Below, one piece after another: positions 9,507 through 17,677 of a DNA stretch of 57,576 nt. The DNA is from an uncultured Lachnospiraceae bacterium (lineage in GTDB: Bacteria > Bacillota > Clostridia > Lachnospirales > Lachnospiraceae), in assembly GCA_902775555.1 (NCBI GenBank), contig CACYMQ010000016.1, forward strand, positions 1 to 57,576. The letters are read 5' to 3'. Under the pieces are notes generated by a model. It was not told where the DNA came from, did not search any database, and was given only the letters and a program-made list of their open reading frames with translations. Positions within the stretch are counted from its first letter, which is position 1. Every line of letters starts with the position of its first letter. The position numbers and the translations under genes are program-made.

Positions 9507-10628
9507 ATGCATCTTATACTGATCGTAACAATCATAGGACTTATCTATATCATACAGGAGCGCCTGTACCGGAAATACTGGAAACGGGGGCTTCATACTT
9601 CTCTTTGCTTTAATAAGGAATTTATGGAATGCGGGGAGGAGGCAGAGCTGATCGAAGAGATCGAGAATGACAAGACTCTGCCCCTGCCCGTATTTCATTT
9701 TAAGTTCTCCGTGGACCGGGCTCTTCGGTTCAGTGACATGGAGAACTCCGTTGTGACGGATTACTATCACAGAAATGAGGTTTTTTCCATTCCGGGACAT
9801 CAGAAGATCCGGCGGACACTGTCGTTCCGCGGATATGAAAGAGGGCATTTCCGGGTGGAAAATGTAACGGTTCTGGTAAGGGATTTCTTCATGTCGCGTC
9901 TCTTTGCCCAGTCCGGCAGGGAGGATGTGGGGATCTATGTCTTTCCGAAGAAACTGGATACGGAGAAGATCACTTCACTTATGAGAGGGCGGATCGGAGA
10001 GATCGCAGCCAGAAGAAGCATGGTGGAGGACCCTCTTTCCTTCCGGGGGCTTAGAGACTATCAGACCATGGATCCCTATCGTTCCATTAACTGGAAGCAG
10101 TCAGCCAGAACCGGGCAGTGGAAGGTGAATCTGTATGACGCCACACAGGATGCGGAGGTACGCATCCTGCTGAATTTGGACACGGATTCCATGATCCGCA
10201 CGGATCGCCTGCTGGAGGAGTCGATCTCCCTGGTGAGTACTCTGTCCCGCGTCTATCTGGAGAAGAAGGTACGTGTAATGGTATGGGCAAACGGCCTTAC
10301 GGAGGAAGGAAACCGGTTGCAGGAACCGGGCCTTGGCGCCGAGCGTTCCCATGGGATCACCATTGACAAGTATCTGACCGTGATCCGGAAATCTGAGGGG
10401 AAGGATGCTTTCCTGACCAGGATGGATGCCGAAGTGGCGTCTATGGAACGGAGTACGCTCTATCTGGTGGTCTCACCCTATTATAAGGAGGATCTGCTGG
10501 TCCGGCTGGACCGGCTTCAGGCAGAGGGGGCGTCCGTCCTTTGTGTCGTTCCCTACTATAATATGGTCGGCTTTGATCCGCGGCGTCCATATCTGACAGG
10601 ATGGGAGGTGAGCGAATATGAAGACTGA
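9507..10628 (+). CDS. DUF58 domain protein
   Basis: A 373-residue protein with one membrane segment at its N-terminus (residues 2-14, LILIVTIIGLIYI) and the DUF58 hallmark near residues 175-200: DPLSFRGLRDYQTMDPYRSI followed by NWKQSARTGQ. DUF58 proteins are the standard partners of MoxR ATPases and carry a VWA-like fold; their cellular role is poorly known. The ATG has a GAGGG-type site before it. The reading frame overlaps the next gene by 11 bases, so translation is likely coupled. It is the usual length for the family and shows no defects. Confidence 0.9.
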   Translation: MHLILIVTIIGLIYIIQERLYRKYWKRGLHTSLCFNKEFMECGEEAELIEEIENDKTLPLPVFHFKFSVDRALRFSDMENSVVTDYYHRNEVFSIPGHQKIRRTLSFRGYERGHFRVENVTVLVRDFFMSRLFAQSGREDVGIYVFPKKLDTEKITSLMRGRIGEIAARRSMVEDPLSFRGLRDYQTMDPYRSINWKQSARTGQWKVNLYDATQDAEVRILLNLDTDSMIRTDRLLEESISLVSTLSRVYLEKKVRVMVWANGLTEEGNRLQEPGLGAERSHGITIDKYLTVIRKSEGKDAFLTRMDAEVASMERSTLYLVVSPYYKEDLLVRLDRLQAEGASVLCVVPYYNMVGFDPRRPYLTGWEVSEYED

Positions 10629-11847
10629 CTTTGCAAGACAGTTTTTCCGCCTTTGTTACAGCTACACCTTCTATCTGCTGTTTATGGAGCTTTTTATCCG
10701 AAGTACCGGAGGACCCGGCGTGTCATGGGTCGTACTTGTCGTGATGGCAGGGATATTTGCGGGAAATTATCTGCTGAGAAATATGGTGCGGCGTATCTGG
10801 CCCATGATCCTCTATACAGCGGTGGTGGGAGCGGGTGTCTGGTTCCTTCCGGAGAGTGTGCTGCAAAGAGGCCTGCTGACGGGCCTGGCAGTGGGGATCA
10901 TGTTTACTTCCTTCCGGTATATCGGCAGCGGAGGACTCCTCCCAGCGCTGCCGGATATCCCGTTGTCGGTCCTGATCTTGGGTCTCCTGGCTACGATCTT
11001 CGGTCTGGGCTATAAGATCGAGGGGCTGGTTCCCATCGCTGCGCTTCTGACAGGTGTGGCTTTGCTTTTCTACCTGCTGATCCTCTACGTGGACAATACC
11101 AGAAAATATATGAATTCAACCAAAGATGTGAAGGGAGTTCCGCTCCGTCAGATCCTGAAAATGAATTCTCTGATCATAGCGGGGATCTTCCTGTGTATGC
11201 TGGTTGCGGTGCTTCTTGGGGAGGCCCTGCAGCTGCCGGATGCGCTTGTACGTATGGGAGATGCCATCGTCAGTGTACTGAGGATCGCATTTTTCGGGAC
11301 GGTTCTTGTCTTCCGCTGGCTGGGAAGGCTGTTCCGGTTCACCTCCTCCCATGAGATGCATGAGAGTGCGCAGAGGCTGAGGAAAGAGGTCGAAGAGAAT
11401 CATGCCTTTGCAAATATGATGGAAGTCTTCCTGAAGGTGCTTTTTGTTGCACTGGTGATCTTCATTATCGTCCGGATCTTCTACCGGATCATGAAGGTAC
11501 TTTCCAAAAAGTACCACAGGAGTACCGGCGAACGTGTGACGGAGACCGGGGGAAGGAAGGATGTCCGGATCCGGCTGGAGCATGAGAATCTCTATGAACG
11601 GATGAGGAATTATCTTTCCATGGAGGAAAGAGCAAGACGGATCTATAAAAAGAGGATCCTGGAGCTACGGAAGGATCAGCCGCCGGAAGCATATGAAACA
11701 ACGGCGGATATCCTGGAGGGGCTGCGGAGTGAAGACAGGAGCGGACTTCCGGAGCTGACGAAGCTGTATGAAGGGGTGAGGTATGGAAATGTTGTACCGG
11801 ATCGTGCATACCTCTCCAAAATGAAGAAAGCAGATCGAGGCGGTTGA
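10618..11847 (+). CDS. Multi-span membrane protein of the MoxR/DUF58 unit
   Basis: A 409-residue protein with about eight predicted membrane segments in residues 10-285 (for example VSWVVLVVMAGIFAGNYLL and VLFVALVIFIIVRIFY), then a charged C-terminal part. That tail (YLSMEERARRIYKK, then LTKLYEGVRYG) resembles the DUF4129-type tail of the transglutaminase-like membrane proteins that usually end MoxR/DUF58 operons. The transglutaminase catalytic domain itself is not present, so this is a shortened relative. The stop codon lies in the loop-proximal arm of an 11-bp hairpin that probably ends the operon. Function is unknown; it may be the membrane platform for the ATPase and DUF58 protein. Confidence 0.82.
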   Translation: MKTDFARQFFRLCYSYTFYLLFMELFIRSTGGPGVSWVVLVVMAGIFAGNYLLRNMVRRIWPMILYTAVVGAGVWFLPESVLQRGLLTGLAVGIMFTSFRYIGSGGLLPALPDIPLSVLILGLLATIFGLGYKIEGLVPIAALLTGVALLFYLLILYVDNTRKYMNSTKDVKGVPLRQILKMNSLIIAGIFLCMLVAVLLGEALQLPDALVRMGDAIVSVLRIAFFGTVLVFRWLGRLFRFTSSHEMHESAQRLRKEVEENHAFANMMEVFLKVLFVALVIFIIVRIFYRIMKVLSKKYHRSTGERVTETGGRKDVRIRLEHENLYERMRNYLSMEERARRIYKKRILELRKDQPPEAYETTADILEGLRSEDRSGLPELTKLYEGVRYGNVVPDRAYLSKMKKADRGG

Positions 11848-11953
11848 TCTGCTTTCAGAAAGGTATTTTTGTTTTGTGAGCCCGATTTTGTCAATCGTTT
11901 TATCATTTTCGTGTAAGGGAGTACCGGAAAATATAAGTTTGATCGGGCTCACG
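11825..11953 (-). ncRNA. Candidate small RNA with a 5'-end long-range stem
   Basis: On the - strand a promoter (TTGACA, 17 bases, TATACT) predicts a start near 11953. The RNA would begin with GTGAGCCCGAT (11952-11942), which is exactly complementary to ATCGGGCTCAC at 11886-11876, enclosing a loop of 55 bases. It would end at the bidirectional hairpin 11826-11856. This gives an RNA of about 125 bases. Short frames in it run antisense into the membrane-protein gene and look non-coding. I do not recognise it as 6S, SRP or tmRNA. It is a prediction from promoter, structure and terminator agreeing. Confidence 0.4.
11826..11856. terminator. Hairpin at the end of the kinase/MoxR unit, usable in both directions
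   Basis: GAAAGCAGATC (11826-11836) and GATCTGCTTTC (11846-11856) form a perfect 11-bp stem with a 9-base loop. On the + strand a T-rich stretch follows after a few bases (TATTTTTGTTTT). On the - strand the stem is followed by TTCATTTT, so it could also end the leftward RNA proposed at 11825-11953. It overlaps the stop codon of the + strand gene. Confidence 0.65.
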
Positions 11954-11954
11954 A

Positions 11955-11988
11955 TAGTTAGTATATACTAACTACTCTTGTATGTCAA
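11955..11988 (-). promoter_or_regulatory. Leftward sigma-70-type promoter overlapping a 20-bp palindrome
   Basis: Reading leftward there is TTGACA (11988-11983), exactly 17 bases, then TATACT (11965-11960). The -10 box lies inside the perfect palindrome TAGTTAGTATATACTAACTA (11955-11974), a strong operator candidate that could block this promoter. The -35 box overlaps the stop codon of the LysR gene, so the promoter is placed between two convergent genes, where no mRNA start would be expected. Confidence 0.6.
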
Positions 11989-13064
11989 GTGATTAATTCA
12001 GACTGCATTCGCAGATCCAAAAATTTCATAAGTGAGGGATTTCCCCGTCGCTGTGCGTTGTAGCAGAATCCTACGGTCCGCGGGGGCACGGGGACGGGAA
12101 GCGGCAGTTCGGTAAGGGATCCGTCCGAGAGTGCATCGGTGGCAAATTCCCTTACGACGGAGGATACGCCCATTCCGATCTTCGCAAAGTCGATCAGCAG
12201 ATCCATATTATTCACATCCAGCACCTGACCGGGCTGGATGTTTTGCTGGAAGAAGAAATGCTCCAGGTGGTTTCGGGTGACATTGCCCCGTTCCAGAAGC
12301 ATCAGGTTGCACCGTTCCAGGATCTCCGCTGCGGACATGTCCGGCGGGAGAGTGAGTCCGGCTCCGCCGGCCATGTGGGACCTCCTGTCTTTTCCGCTTA
12401 CGGCTTCGGTCTCTTCCGGTGGCTGGAAAGCGGGTCCGTCCGGTACCTGCCTTAGAAGACTTGTGACATTTCCGGCAAAGAGCCAGGGGTTCTCCACGGT
12501 ATGCTCCACGGCCTGCTCACGTACGTAGAAATGCTCCAGATAGGCAGGATTTACAACGAAGATATCATGAATCTGCTGCAATGGCTGGTAAGTGATCCTG
12601 TCGGGCAGCGTGGTCTCACAGATCAGCCCGAGATCGATCCGCCCCTCCTCCAGCAAACGTAAGGTGGTAAGGGTGGAGTGGCAGGTGATGGACACCTTGA
12701 TATGCGGATAGCGCGTAATGAAATCCGACAGATAGGAGAGCAGGATATTCCGGCAGAGGGATGTGGATGCTCCGATGTGCAGCTCGCCGATCCCGAGGTC
12801 ATTGGCCTGACGCAGTTCTTCCTCTGCGGTACGTATGCTCTGAAAGGCTTCCTGCAGATGTTCATACAGAAGCTTTCCCTGCTCGGTGAGCTTGATCCCC
12901 CTGGAGGAACGTTCGATCAGATGAACGGAGAGAGCGTCCTCCAGATTCTTTACGGATTTACTGACCGCAGGCTGTGAGATATAGAGACGTTCTGCAGCCC
13001 GGCTGACGCTGCCGGTCTCGGCCACTGCCAGAAAGATACGGTAATGGTTCAGATTATCGATCAT
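11985..13064 (-). CDS. LysR-family transcriptional regulator with an enlarged effector domain
   Basis: The only clear - strand gene. The start is set at 13064 because AAAGGAA precedes that ATG and the protein then begins MIDNLNHYRIFLAVAETGS, the normal LysR N-terminus; the frame stays open further upstream but that part is not LysR-like. The winged-helix segment VSRAAERLYISQPAVSKSVK is at about residues 17-36. At 359 residues it is longer than the usual 300: about 40 Gly/Pro/charged residues (near 195-240, including GKDRRSHMAGGAGL) are inserted in the effector-binding part. It is divergent from leuC with a palindromic LysR-type box between them, so control of the leu genes, or of itself, is likely but not shown. 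Confidence 0.9.
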   Translation of the reverse strand: MIDNLNHYRIFLAVAETGSVSRAAERLYISQPAVSKSVKNLEDALSVHLIERSSRGIKLTEQGKLLYEHLQEAFQSIRTAEEELRQANDLGIGELHIGASTSLCRNILLSYLSDFITRYPHIKVSITCHSTLTTLRLLEEGRIDLGLICETTLPDRITYQPLQQIHDIFVVNPAYLEHFYVREQAVEHTVENPWLFAGNVTSLLRQVPDGPAFQPPEETEAVSGKDRRSHMAGGAGLTLPPDMSAAEILERCNLMLLERGNVTRNHLEHFFFQQNIQPGQVLDVNNMDLLIDFAKIGMGVSSVVREFATDALSDGSLTELPLPVPVPPRTVGFCYNAQRRGNPSLMKFLDLRMQSELIT

Positions 13065-13078
13065 GGAAGTTCCTTTCG

Positions 13079-13099
13079 TATATAACCTGTAGTTATATA
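13079..13099. promoter_or_regulatory. Palindromic LysR-type box between lysR and leuC
   Basis: TATAAC (13081-13086), 5 bases, GTTATA (13092-13097), extended by a further matching TA on each side. It contains the T-N11-A form expected for LysR regulators and lies 15 bases before the LysR start codon, so it fits autoregulation and possible control of leuC. Confidence 0.6.
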
Positions 13100-13138
13100 A
13101 ACTATTCATATTATATATTTTTATTATACTCTGTTTTA

Positions 13139-13195
13139 TGCTAGAATCAAGCCTATACTCGGAGAAGTCTATATATCCGAAGGACGGATCTCCGA
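13139..13195 (+). promoter_or_regulatory. Possible extended -10 promoter and leader hairpin of leuC
   Basis: TGCTAGAAT at 13139-13147 is an extended -10 box; no good -35 box is seen. Downstream, TCGGAGA (13159-13165) pairs with TCTCCGA (13189-13195), a 7-bp stem ending about 9 bases before the ribosome binding site of leuC. No T-box or leucine-rich leader peptide could be made out. Confidence 0.4.
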
Positions 13196-13219
13196 AATGA
13201 ACATAAGGAGGACAATCGT

Positions 13220-14491
13220 ATGGGTATGACGATGACACAGAAGATCCTTGCGGCTCATGCAGGTCTTTCGTCCGTGAAGGCCGGAGATCTCATCGAAGCA
13301 GATCTGGATCTGGTGCTTGGAAATGATGTTACTACACCGGTGGCCATCAATGAACTGTCAAAGTTCAAGAAGAAAACGGTCTTTGACAACACGAAGATCG
13401 CACTGGTCATGGATCATTTTACACCGAACAAGGATATCAAGAGTGCGGAGCACGTAAAGCAGGTGCGGGACTTCTCAAAGGCCAATAACATCGTGAATTA
13501 TTTTGATGTGGGACACATGGGGATCGAGCATGCGCTGCTCCCGGAGAAAGGGCTCATCGTTGCAGGAAATACCTGTATCGGTGCGGATTCTCATACCTGT
13601 ACTTACGGAGCACTGGGCGCATTCTCCACGGGCGTCGGATCTACGGACATGGCAGCGGGTATGGTGACGGGTAAGGCCTGGTTCAAGGTACCGTCAGCCA
13701 TCAAATTCGTCCTCAGGGGAAAGAAGGCACCATGGACAGGCGGTAAGGACCTGATCCTTCATATCATCGGAAAGATCGGTGTGGACGGTGCGCGTTACAA
13801 GTCCATGGAATTTGTGGGTGAGGGTGTTGCCGAGTTATCCATGGATGACCGTTTTACCGTGGCGAATATGGCCATTGAAGCAGGTGCAAAGAACGGCATC
13901 TTCCCGGTGGATGAGAAGACCGTCGAATATATGAAGGAGCACGCTCCGGGAAAGGAATATTCGGTTTATGAGGCGGATGAGGACGCGGAATATGACGAGG
14001 TGATCGAGATCGATCTTGCCGAGCTTCGTCCCACAGTTGCATTTCCGCACCTTCCGGAGAATACAAAGACCATTGACGAGATCCATGCAGAGGGAGATAT
14101 CATGATCGATCAGGTGGTGATCGGCTCCTGTACCAACGGACGGATCGAGGATATGCGGATCGCTGCCGGTATCATGAAGGGCCGAAAGATCGCGGACTGG
14201 CTCCGGGTGATCATCATCCCCGGAACCCAGCAGGTATATCTGCAGATGATCAGGGAAGGACTTGCGGAGATCTTCGTGGAGGCCGGAGCCATCGTATCCA
14301 CACCGACCTGTGGGCCCTGCCTTGGCGGACATATGGGGATCCTGGCTCATGGCGAGAAGGCCGTGTCCACCACAAACCGCAATTTCGTCGGTCGTATGGG
14401 CGCCATCGATTCCGAGATCTACCTTGCCAGCCCGGCGGTGGCTGCGGCATCGGCGATCCTTGGAAAGATCGCATCCCCGGAGGATCTGTAA
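13220..14491 (+). CDS. leuC: 3-isopropylmalate dehydratase, large subunit
   Basis: Together with LeuD it isomerises 2- to 3-isopropylmalate in leucine synthesis. The 423-residue length and sequence match the archaeal/clostridial LeuC type rather than the longer enterobacterial one. The [4Fe-4S] cysteines are visible: Cys304 in GSCTNGR, Cys364 and Cys367 in [11 protein letters not shown]. The substrate loop [13 protein letters not shown] is near residue 120. AAGGAGG (13205-13211) gives the ATG at 13220. leuD is not adjacent but lies about 520 bases on, after a small membrane-protein gene; leuA is absent from the window. Confidence 0.96.
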   Translation: MGMTMTQKILAAHAGLSSVKAGDLIEADLDLVLGNDVTTPVAINELSKFKKKTVFDNTKIALVMDHFTPNKDIKSAEHVKQVRDFSKANNIVNYFDVGHMGIEHALLPEKGLIVAGNTCIGADSHTCTYGALGAFSTGVGSTDMAAGMVTGKAWFKVPSAIKFVLRGKKAPWTGGKDLILHIIGKIGVDGARYKSMEFVGEGVAELSMDDRFTVANMAIEAGAKNGIFPVDEKTVEYMKEHAPGKEYSVYEADEDAEYDEVIEIDLAELRPTVAFPHLPENTKTIDEIHAEGDIMIDQVVIGSCTNGRIEDMRIAAGIMKGRKIADWLRVIIIPGTQQVYLQMIREGLAEIFVEAGAIVSTPTCGPCLGGHMGILAHGEKAVSTTNRNFVGRMGAIDSEIYLASPAVAAASAILGKIASPEDL

Positions 14492-14572
14492 GAAATCGGA
14501 GAAGAGAAGCCGCGGGAACCTGATCCCGGGTGGATCACGGGGATTTGAACCCGGATGGATAGGGGAGGATAT

Positions 14573-14899
14573 ATGGTCGTTACGGGAATCATTTTATTTA
14601 CGGTGGCGGCAGGTTGTCTTCTGCTGGGGATCCTGCAGATCCTGCAGAGGGGTCCGCTCATCAATAATGCATGGCTCTATGCGGATGAAGAGCAGCGCCG
14701 CACCATGAATAAGACACCCTATTATCATCAGTCCGGGATCGTGTTCTCCATGATCGGACTCCAGTTTCTCATGCTGGGATTCTTCTGCATCACAGAGCTG
14801 CACTTCTTTCTATATGCGGAGTTTACCATGATCGGAGCGGTTTTGATCTATGCAGTGGTTTCATCCGTCAGGATCGACAGGAAGAACAGAAGGAAGTAA
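14573..14899 (+). CDS. Small membrane protein between leuC and leuD
   Basis: A 108-residue protein with three likely membrane segments (TGIILFTVAAGCLLLGIL, SGIVFSMIGLQFLMLGFF and AEFTMIGAVLIYAVVSS) and a basic C-terminus. The ATG at 14573 follows GGGGAGG (14562-14568) by 4 bases; an in-frame ATG at 14555 is an alternative. The pattern of a short first helix, a polar loop with YADEEQRRTMNK and two further helices recalls the DUF3784 small membrane proteins, but I cannot confirm it. It has no obvious role in leucine synthesis and may simply be co-transcribed. Confidence 0.7.
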   Translation: MVVTGIILFTVAAGCLLLGILQILQRGPLINNAWLYADEEQRRTMNKTPYYHQSGIVFSMIGLQFLMLGFFCITELHFFLYAEFTMIGAVLIYAVVSSVRIDRKNRRK

Positions 14900-15013
14900 A
14901 ACCGCAGGCAGAGCGGAAGACTTTGGATCCGGCAGAGTTATATCTCATTTTCAGGAACATAGAAATATGCGTACCTGCTAACGTATGGTATGGATTGAAA
15001 TAAGGAGGTGCAT

Positions 15014-15505
15014 ATGAAAGCACACGGAACAGTACATAAATATGGTGACAACGTGGATACGGATGTCATCATTCCCGCACGGTATCTGAACACTGCAGAT
15101 CCTGCGGAACTGGCAAAGAACTGTATGGAGGATATCGATAAGGATTTCGTAAAGCGGGTGAAAGCAGGAGACATCATGGTGGCCGGCAAGAACTTCGGTT
15201 GCGGCTCTTCCAGAGAGCATGCACCCATCGCCATCAAGGCTTCAGGTATCGCGTGCGTCATCGCGGATACCTTCGCCCGGATCTTTTACCGGAATTCCAT
15301 CAATATCGGACTTCCTATCATAGAGTGTCCGGCAGCGGCTGCAGAGATCAAGGCTGAGGACGAAGTTGAGATCGATTTCGACAGCGGTGTGATCACGGAT
15401 GTGACCACAGGCAGGACATATCAGGGACAGGCCTTCCCGCCGTTTATGCAGAATATCATAACCTGCGGGGGTCTGATCAATTCCATTAACGCGAAAGAAG
15501 AGTAA
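15014..15505 (+). CDS. leuD: 3-isopropylmalate dehydratase, small subunit
   Basis: The 163-residue swivel subunit that pairs with LeuC. Typical features are [15 protein letters not shown] near the N-terminus and [18 protein letters not shown] near residue 65, which forms part of the substrate site. AAGGAGG (15002-15008) lies 5 bases before the ATG at 15014; the GTG at 15008 is inside the ribosome binding site and is not the start. The length agrees with the archaeal/clostridial LeuD type and with the partner LeuC upstream. A zinc-ribbon membrane protein gene follows after 13 bases. Confidence 0.96.
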   Translation: MKAHGTVHKYGDNVDTDVIIPARYLNTADPAELAKNCMEDIDKDFVKRVKAGDIMVAGKNFGCGSSREHAPIAIKASGIACVIADTFARIFYRNSINIGLPIIECPAAAAEIKAEDEVEIDFDSGVITDVTTGRTYQGQAFPPFMQNIITCGGLINSINAKEE

Positions 15506-15518
15506 AAGGGGGAAATGT

Positions 15519-16394
15519 ATGAATTGTCCGAATTGTAAGTCGCCCATGACACCGGGGATCGGTGTATGTCCTGTGTGTGGATGGTATGACAAGGGTGGGA
15601 AAAATCCCACAAACGGTAACCCGAAAGGGTACAGTCAACCGGTTCAGCAGCCCTATGGCCAGCAGCCTTACGGTCAGCAGCCGTATGGACAGCAATCCTA
15701 TGGCCAGCAGGCACAGCAGCCTTACGGTCAGCAGCCGTATGGTCAGCAGCCCTATGGCCAGCAGGCACAGCAACCTTACGGTCAGCAGGTACAGCAGCCG
15801 TTTGGTCAGCCGCAACAGCAGCCCTACGGCCAGCCTGCGCAGCAGCCTTACGGCCAGCAGATGCAGCCCGGGCCTTACTATCCTCCGGCAGGAGGAAAGT
15901 ATCCGGATTCCGTTGTGACCCCTACGGGACGTGTAGTGGGGATGGGCTGGTTCAAGTTTATCATTTATGTACAGCTGTTTCTTGGAGCCGGGATCACCGC
16001 CATTTCAGGCATCATGCTGTTGACGGGTGCGCATTATCAGGGATTGGCTTCGTCGGTATACAGATTTTTCGGGGGACTCAATGTATCGGATAAAATATTC
16101 GGGATCCTGATGTTAGCGTGGGCGGGATTTGCGATCTATACCAGATTCCAGCTCTCCGGCCTGAAGAGAAAAGGCCCGACGATGTATATTCTCCTGTATG
16201 CTTCAAATATTTTACTCACCATTGTATATCTGATCGTGTCCTTCAGTATCATCAGTGCAAAAGCCGGAGCAGTCGGATCATACATTTCCGGTGCAACATC
16301 CGCAGGTCAGGTCGTGAATCTTGTGGTGGCCATCGCAATGATGATCGTAAATATCATCTACCTGAATAACAGAAAAGCCCTCTTCGTAAACTGA
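15519..16394 (+). CDS. Zinc-ribbon membrane protein with a Gln/Tyr/Gly/Pro repeat region
   Basis: A 291-residue protein in three parts. Residues 1-25 form a zinc ribbon with two CxxC pairs (MNCPNC and VCPVCGW). Residues about 40-118 are a low-complexity tract of PYGQQ units (for example [12 protein letters not shown]), with few charges. Residues about 140-290 contain four predicted membrane segments. Such zinc-ribbon/low-complexity/membrane proteins are common in Clostridia and mostly unnamed. The tract composition resembles prion-like, condensate-forming regions, but that is only a comparison. It sits 13 bases after leuD and 111 bases before leuB, so it is probably carried on the leu transcript. 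No function can be assigned. Confidence 0.85.
   Translation: MNCPNCKSPMTPGIGVCPVCGWYDKGGKNPTNGNPKGYSQPVQQPYGQQPYGQQPYGQQSYGQQAQQPYGQQPYGQQPYGQQAQQPYGQQVQQPFGQPQQQPYGQPAQQPYGQQMQPGPYYPPAGGKYPDSVVTPTGRVVGMGWFKFIIYVQLFLGAGITAISGIMLLTGAHYQGLASSVYRFFGGLNVSDKIFGILMLAWAGFAIYTRFQLSGLKRKGPTMYILLYASNILLTIVYLIVSFSIISAKAGAVGSYISGATSAGQVVNLVVAIAMMIVNIIYLNNRKALFVN
15645..15870 (+). repeat. Imperfect tandem repeats coding PYGQQ units
   Basis: The DNA alternates CAGCCNTAYGGNCAGCAG units, often in blocks of three with a GCACAGCAG insert between them. Third codon positions vary among units, so the array is kept at the protein level and not only by recent slippage. The opposite strand is open as a Leu-rich frame, which is a by-product. 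Confidence 0.85.
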
Positions 16395-16505
16395 CATGAC
16401 CACTGACAGCAGGAATTGAAGGATGGGATGCGTCTGCAGACCCGATACCATCAAAAGGAAGGGTATGCGGAAATGATCAATAAATAATAACTGTAGGAGG
16501 ACAAA

Positions 16506-17588
16506 ATGGTTTTTGAGATCGGTGTGATCAAGGGCGACGGCATCGGCCCGGAGATCGTAACAGAGGCCCAGAAGGTGCTTGACGCCGTGGGCAAAAAGTA
16601 TGGACATACATTTAACTATGAGGACATTCTGATGGGAGGCTGCTCCATCGATGCAACAGGGGAGCCCCTGACGGATGAGGCTGTGGCTGTGGCGAAAACC
16701 AAGGATGCGATCCTGCAGGGGTCCATCGGCGGGAATACACAGACATCTCCCTGGTACAAGCTGCCGCCGAACAAGCGGCCGGAAGCGGGACTCCTGAAGA
16801 TCCGTAAGGAACTGGGACTCTTCGCAAATCTTCGTCCCGCATACCTCTATCCTGAACTGAAGGAAGCATGCCCATTAAAGGAGAGCGTTGCCGATAAGGG
16901 ATTCGATATGATGATCATGCGGGAACTGACAGGGGGACTCTACTTCGGGGAGAGATATACGAAGGAGATCGACGGGAAAATGACGGCCGTGGATACACTT
17001 CTCTATACGGAGGATGAGATCCGTCGTATCGCCATAAAGGGTTTTGATATCGCCATGAAGCGCCGGAAGAAGGTGACCCTTGTGGATAAGGCAAATGTGC
17101 TGGATTCCTCCCGGCTCTGGAGAAAGATCACGGAGGAGGTGGCAAAGGACTATCCGGAGGTTACCTTCGAGACCATGCTGGTGGATAATGCAGCCATGCA
17201 GCTGGTAAAGGATCCCGCACAGTTTGATGTCATGCTGACGGAGAATATGTTCGGTGATATCCTTTCCGATGAAGCTTCCATGATCACAGGCTCCATCGGC
17301 ATGCTTTCCTCGGCATCCCTGAATGAGACAAAGTTCGGTCTGTATGAGCCTTCGGGCGGATCTGCTCCGGATATCGCCGGTCAGAATATCGCAAATCCGA
17401 TCGCTACGATCCTGTCGGCTGCCATGATGCTTCGTTACAGCTTCGATCTGGACAAGGAAGCGGATGCCATTGAGAATGCGGTTAAGCAGGTCCTGAAGGA
17501 AGGTTACCGCACTATCGACATCGCGAAACCGGGAGAACCCCAGGTGAAGACCGATGAGATGGGAACGCTGATAGCAGAGAGGATCTAA
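16506..17588 (+). CDS. leuB: 3-isopropylmalate dehydrogenase
   Basis: It oxidises and decarboxylates 3-isopropylmalate with NAD in leucine synthesis. The 360-residue protein begins VFEIGVIKGDGIGPEIV, contains the NAD/isopropylmalate motifs LLKIRKELGLFANLRP (near 98) and the catalytic YTEDEIRRIA and KANVLDSSRLWR segments, and the metal-binding DAASM-like motif as LSDEASMITGSIG (near 258). The C-terminal part has YEPSGGSAPDIAGQ in place of the usual EPxHGSAPD, with Gly-Gly instead of the His. GTAGGAGG precedes the ATG. Downstream lies a hairpin repeat and then ilvD. Confidence 0.94.
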   Translation: MVFEIGVIKGDGIGPEIVTEAQKVLDAVGKKYGHTFNYEDILMGGCSIDATGEPLTDEAVAVAKTKDAILQGSIGGNTQTSPWYKLPPNKRPEAGLLKIRKELGLFANLRPAYLYPELKEACPLKESVADKGFDMMIMRELTGGLYFGERYTKEIDGKMTAVDTLLYTEDEIRRIAIKGFDIAMKRRKKVTLVDKANVLDSSRLWRKITEEVAKDYPEVTFETMLVDNAAMQLVKDPAQFDVMLTENMFGDILSDEASMITGSIGMLSSASLNETKFGLYEPSGGSAPDIAGQNIANPIATILSAAMMLRYSFDLDKEADAIENAVKQVLKEGYRTIDIAKPGEPQVKTDEMGTLIAERI

Positions 17589-17600
17589 GAGAATACTATG

Positions 17601-17648
17601 TGTCATCCTGAGCAAAGCGAAGGATCTTATGACGATACACCGTCATAA
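17601..17648 (+). repeat. Hairpin repeat copy plus an adjoining 8-bp stem
   Basis: A repeat copy at 17601-17629 has outer arms ATCCT/AGGAT, GA opposite GA and an inner GC/GC stem around AAA. It runs into a second perfect stem, TTATGACG (17627-17634) with CGTCATAA (17641-17648). It lies between leuB and ilvD. No T-tract follows, so termination is not obvious. Confidence 0.75.
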
Positions 17649-17677
17649 CATGCAAATGGATAGAAAGGGAGTACACT

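Noticed and set aside
11665-11952. Leftward 76- and 95-residue reading frames in the small RNA candidate
   Set aside because: They run antisense through the conserved end of the membrane-protein gene, have no good ribosome binding site and no recognisable domain.
14526-14541. T-box-like GGGTGGATCACGG after leuC
   Set aside because: It departs from the T-box core at several bases and has no stem I or specifier region; the preceding bases are the end of leuC.
14534-14556. tRNA T-arm-like sequence (GGGGATTTGAACCCGG) after leuC
   Set aside because: Its complement looks like a TpsiC arm, but no acceptor, D-arm or anticodon arm can be drawn, and the pairing has a mismatch.
15486-15815. Leu-rich frame opposite the PYGQQ repeats
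   Set aside because: CAG repeats read backwards give CTG; no start site, and the + strand frame has a zinc ribbon and membrane helices.
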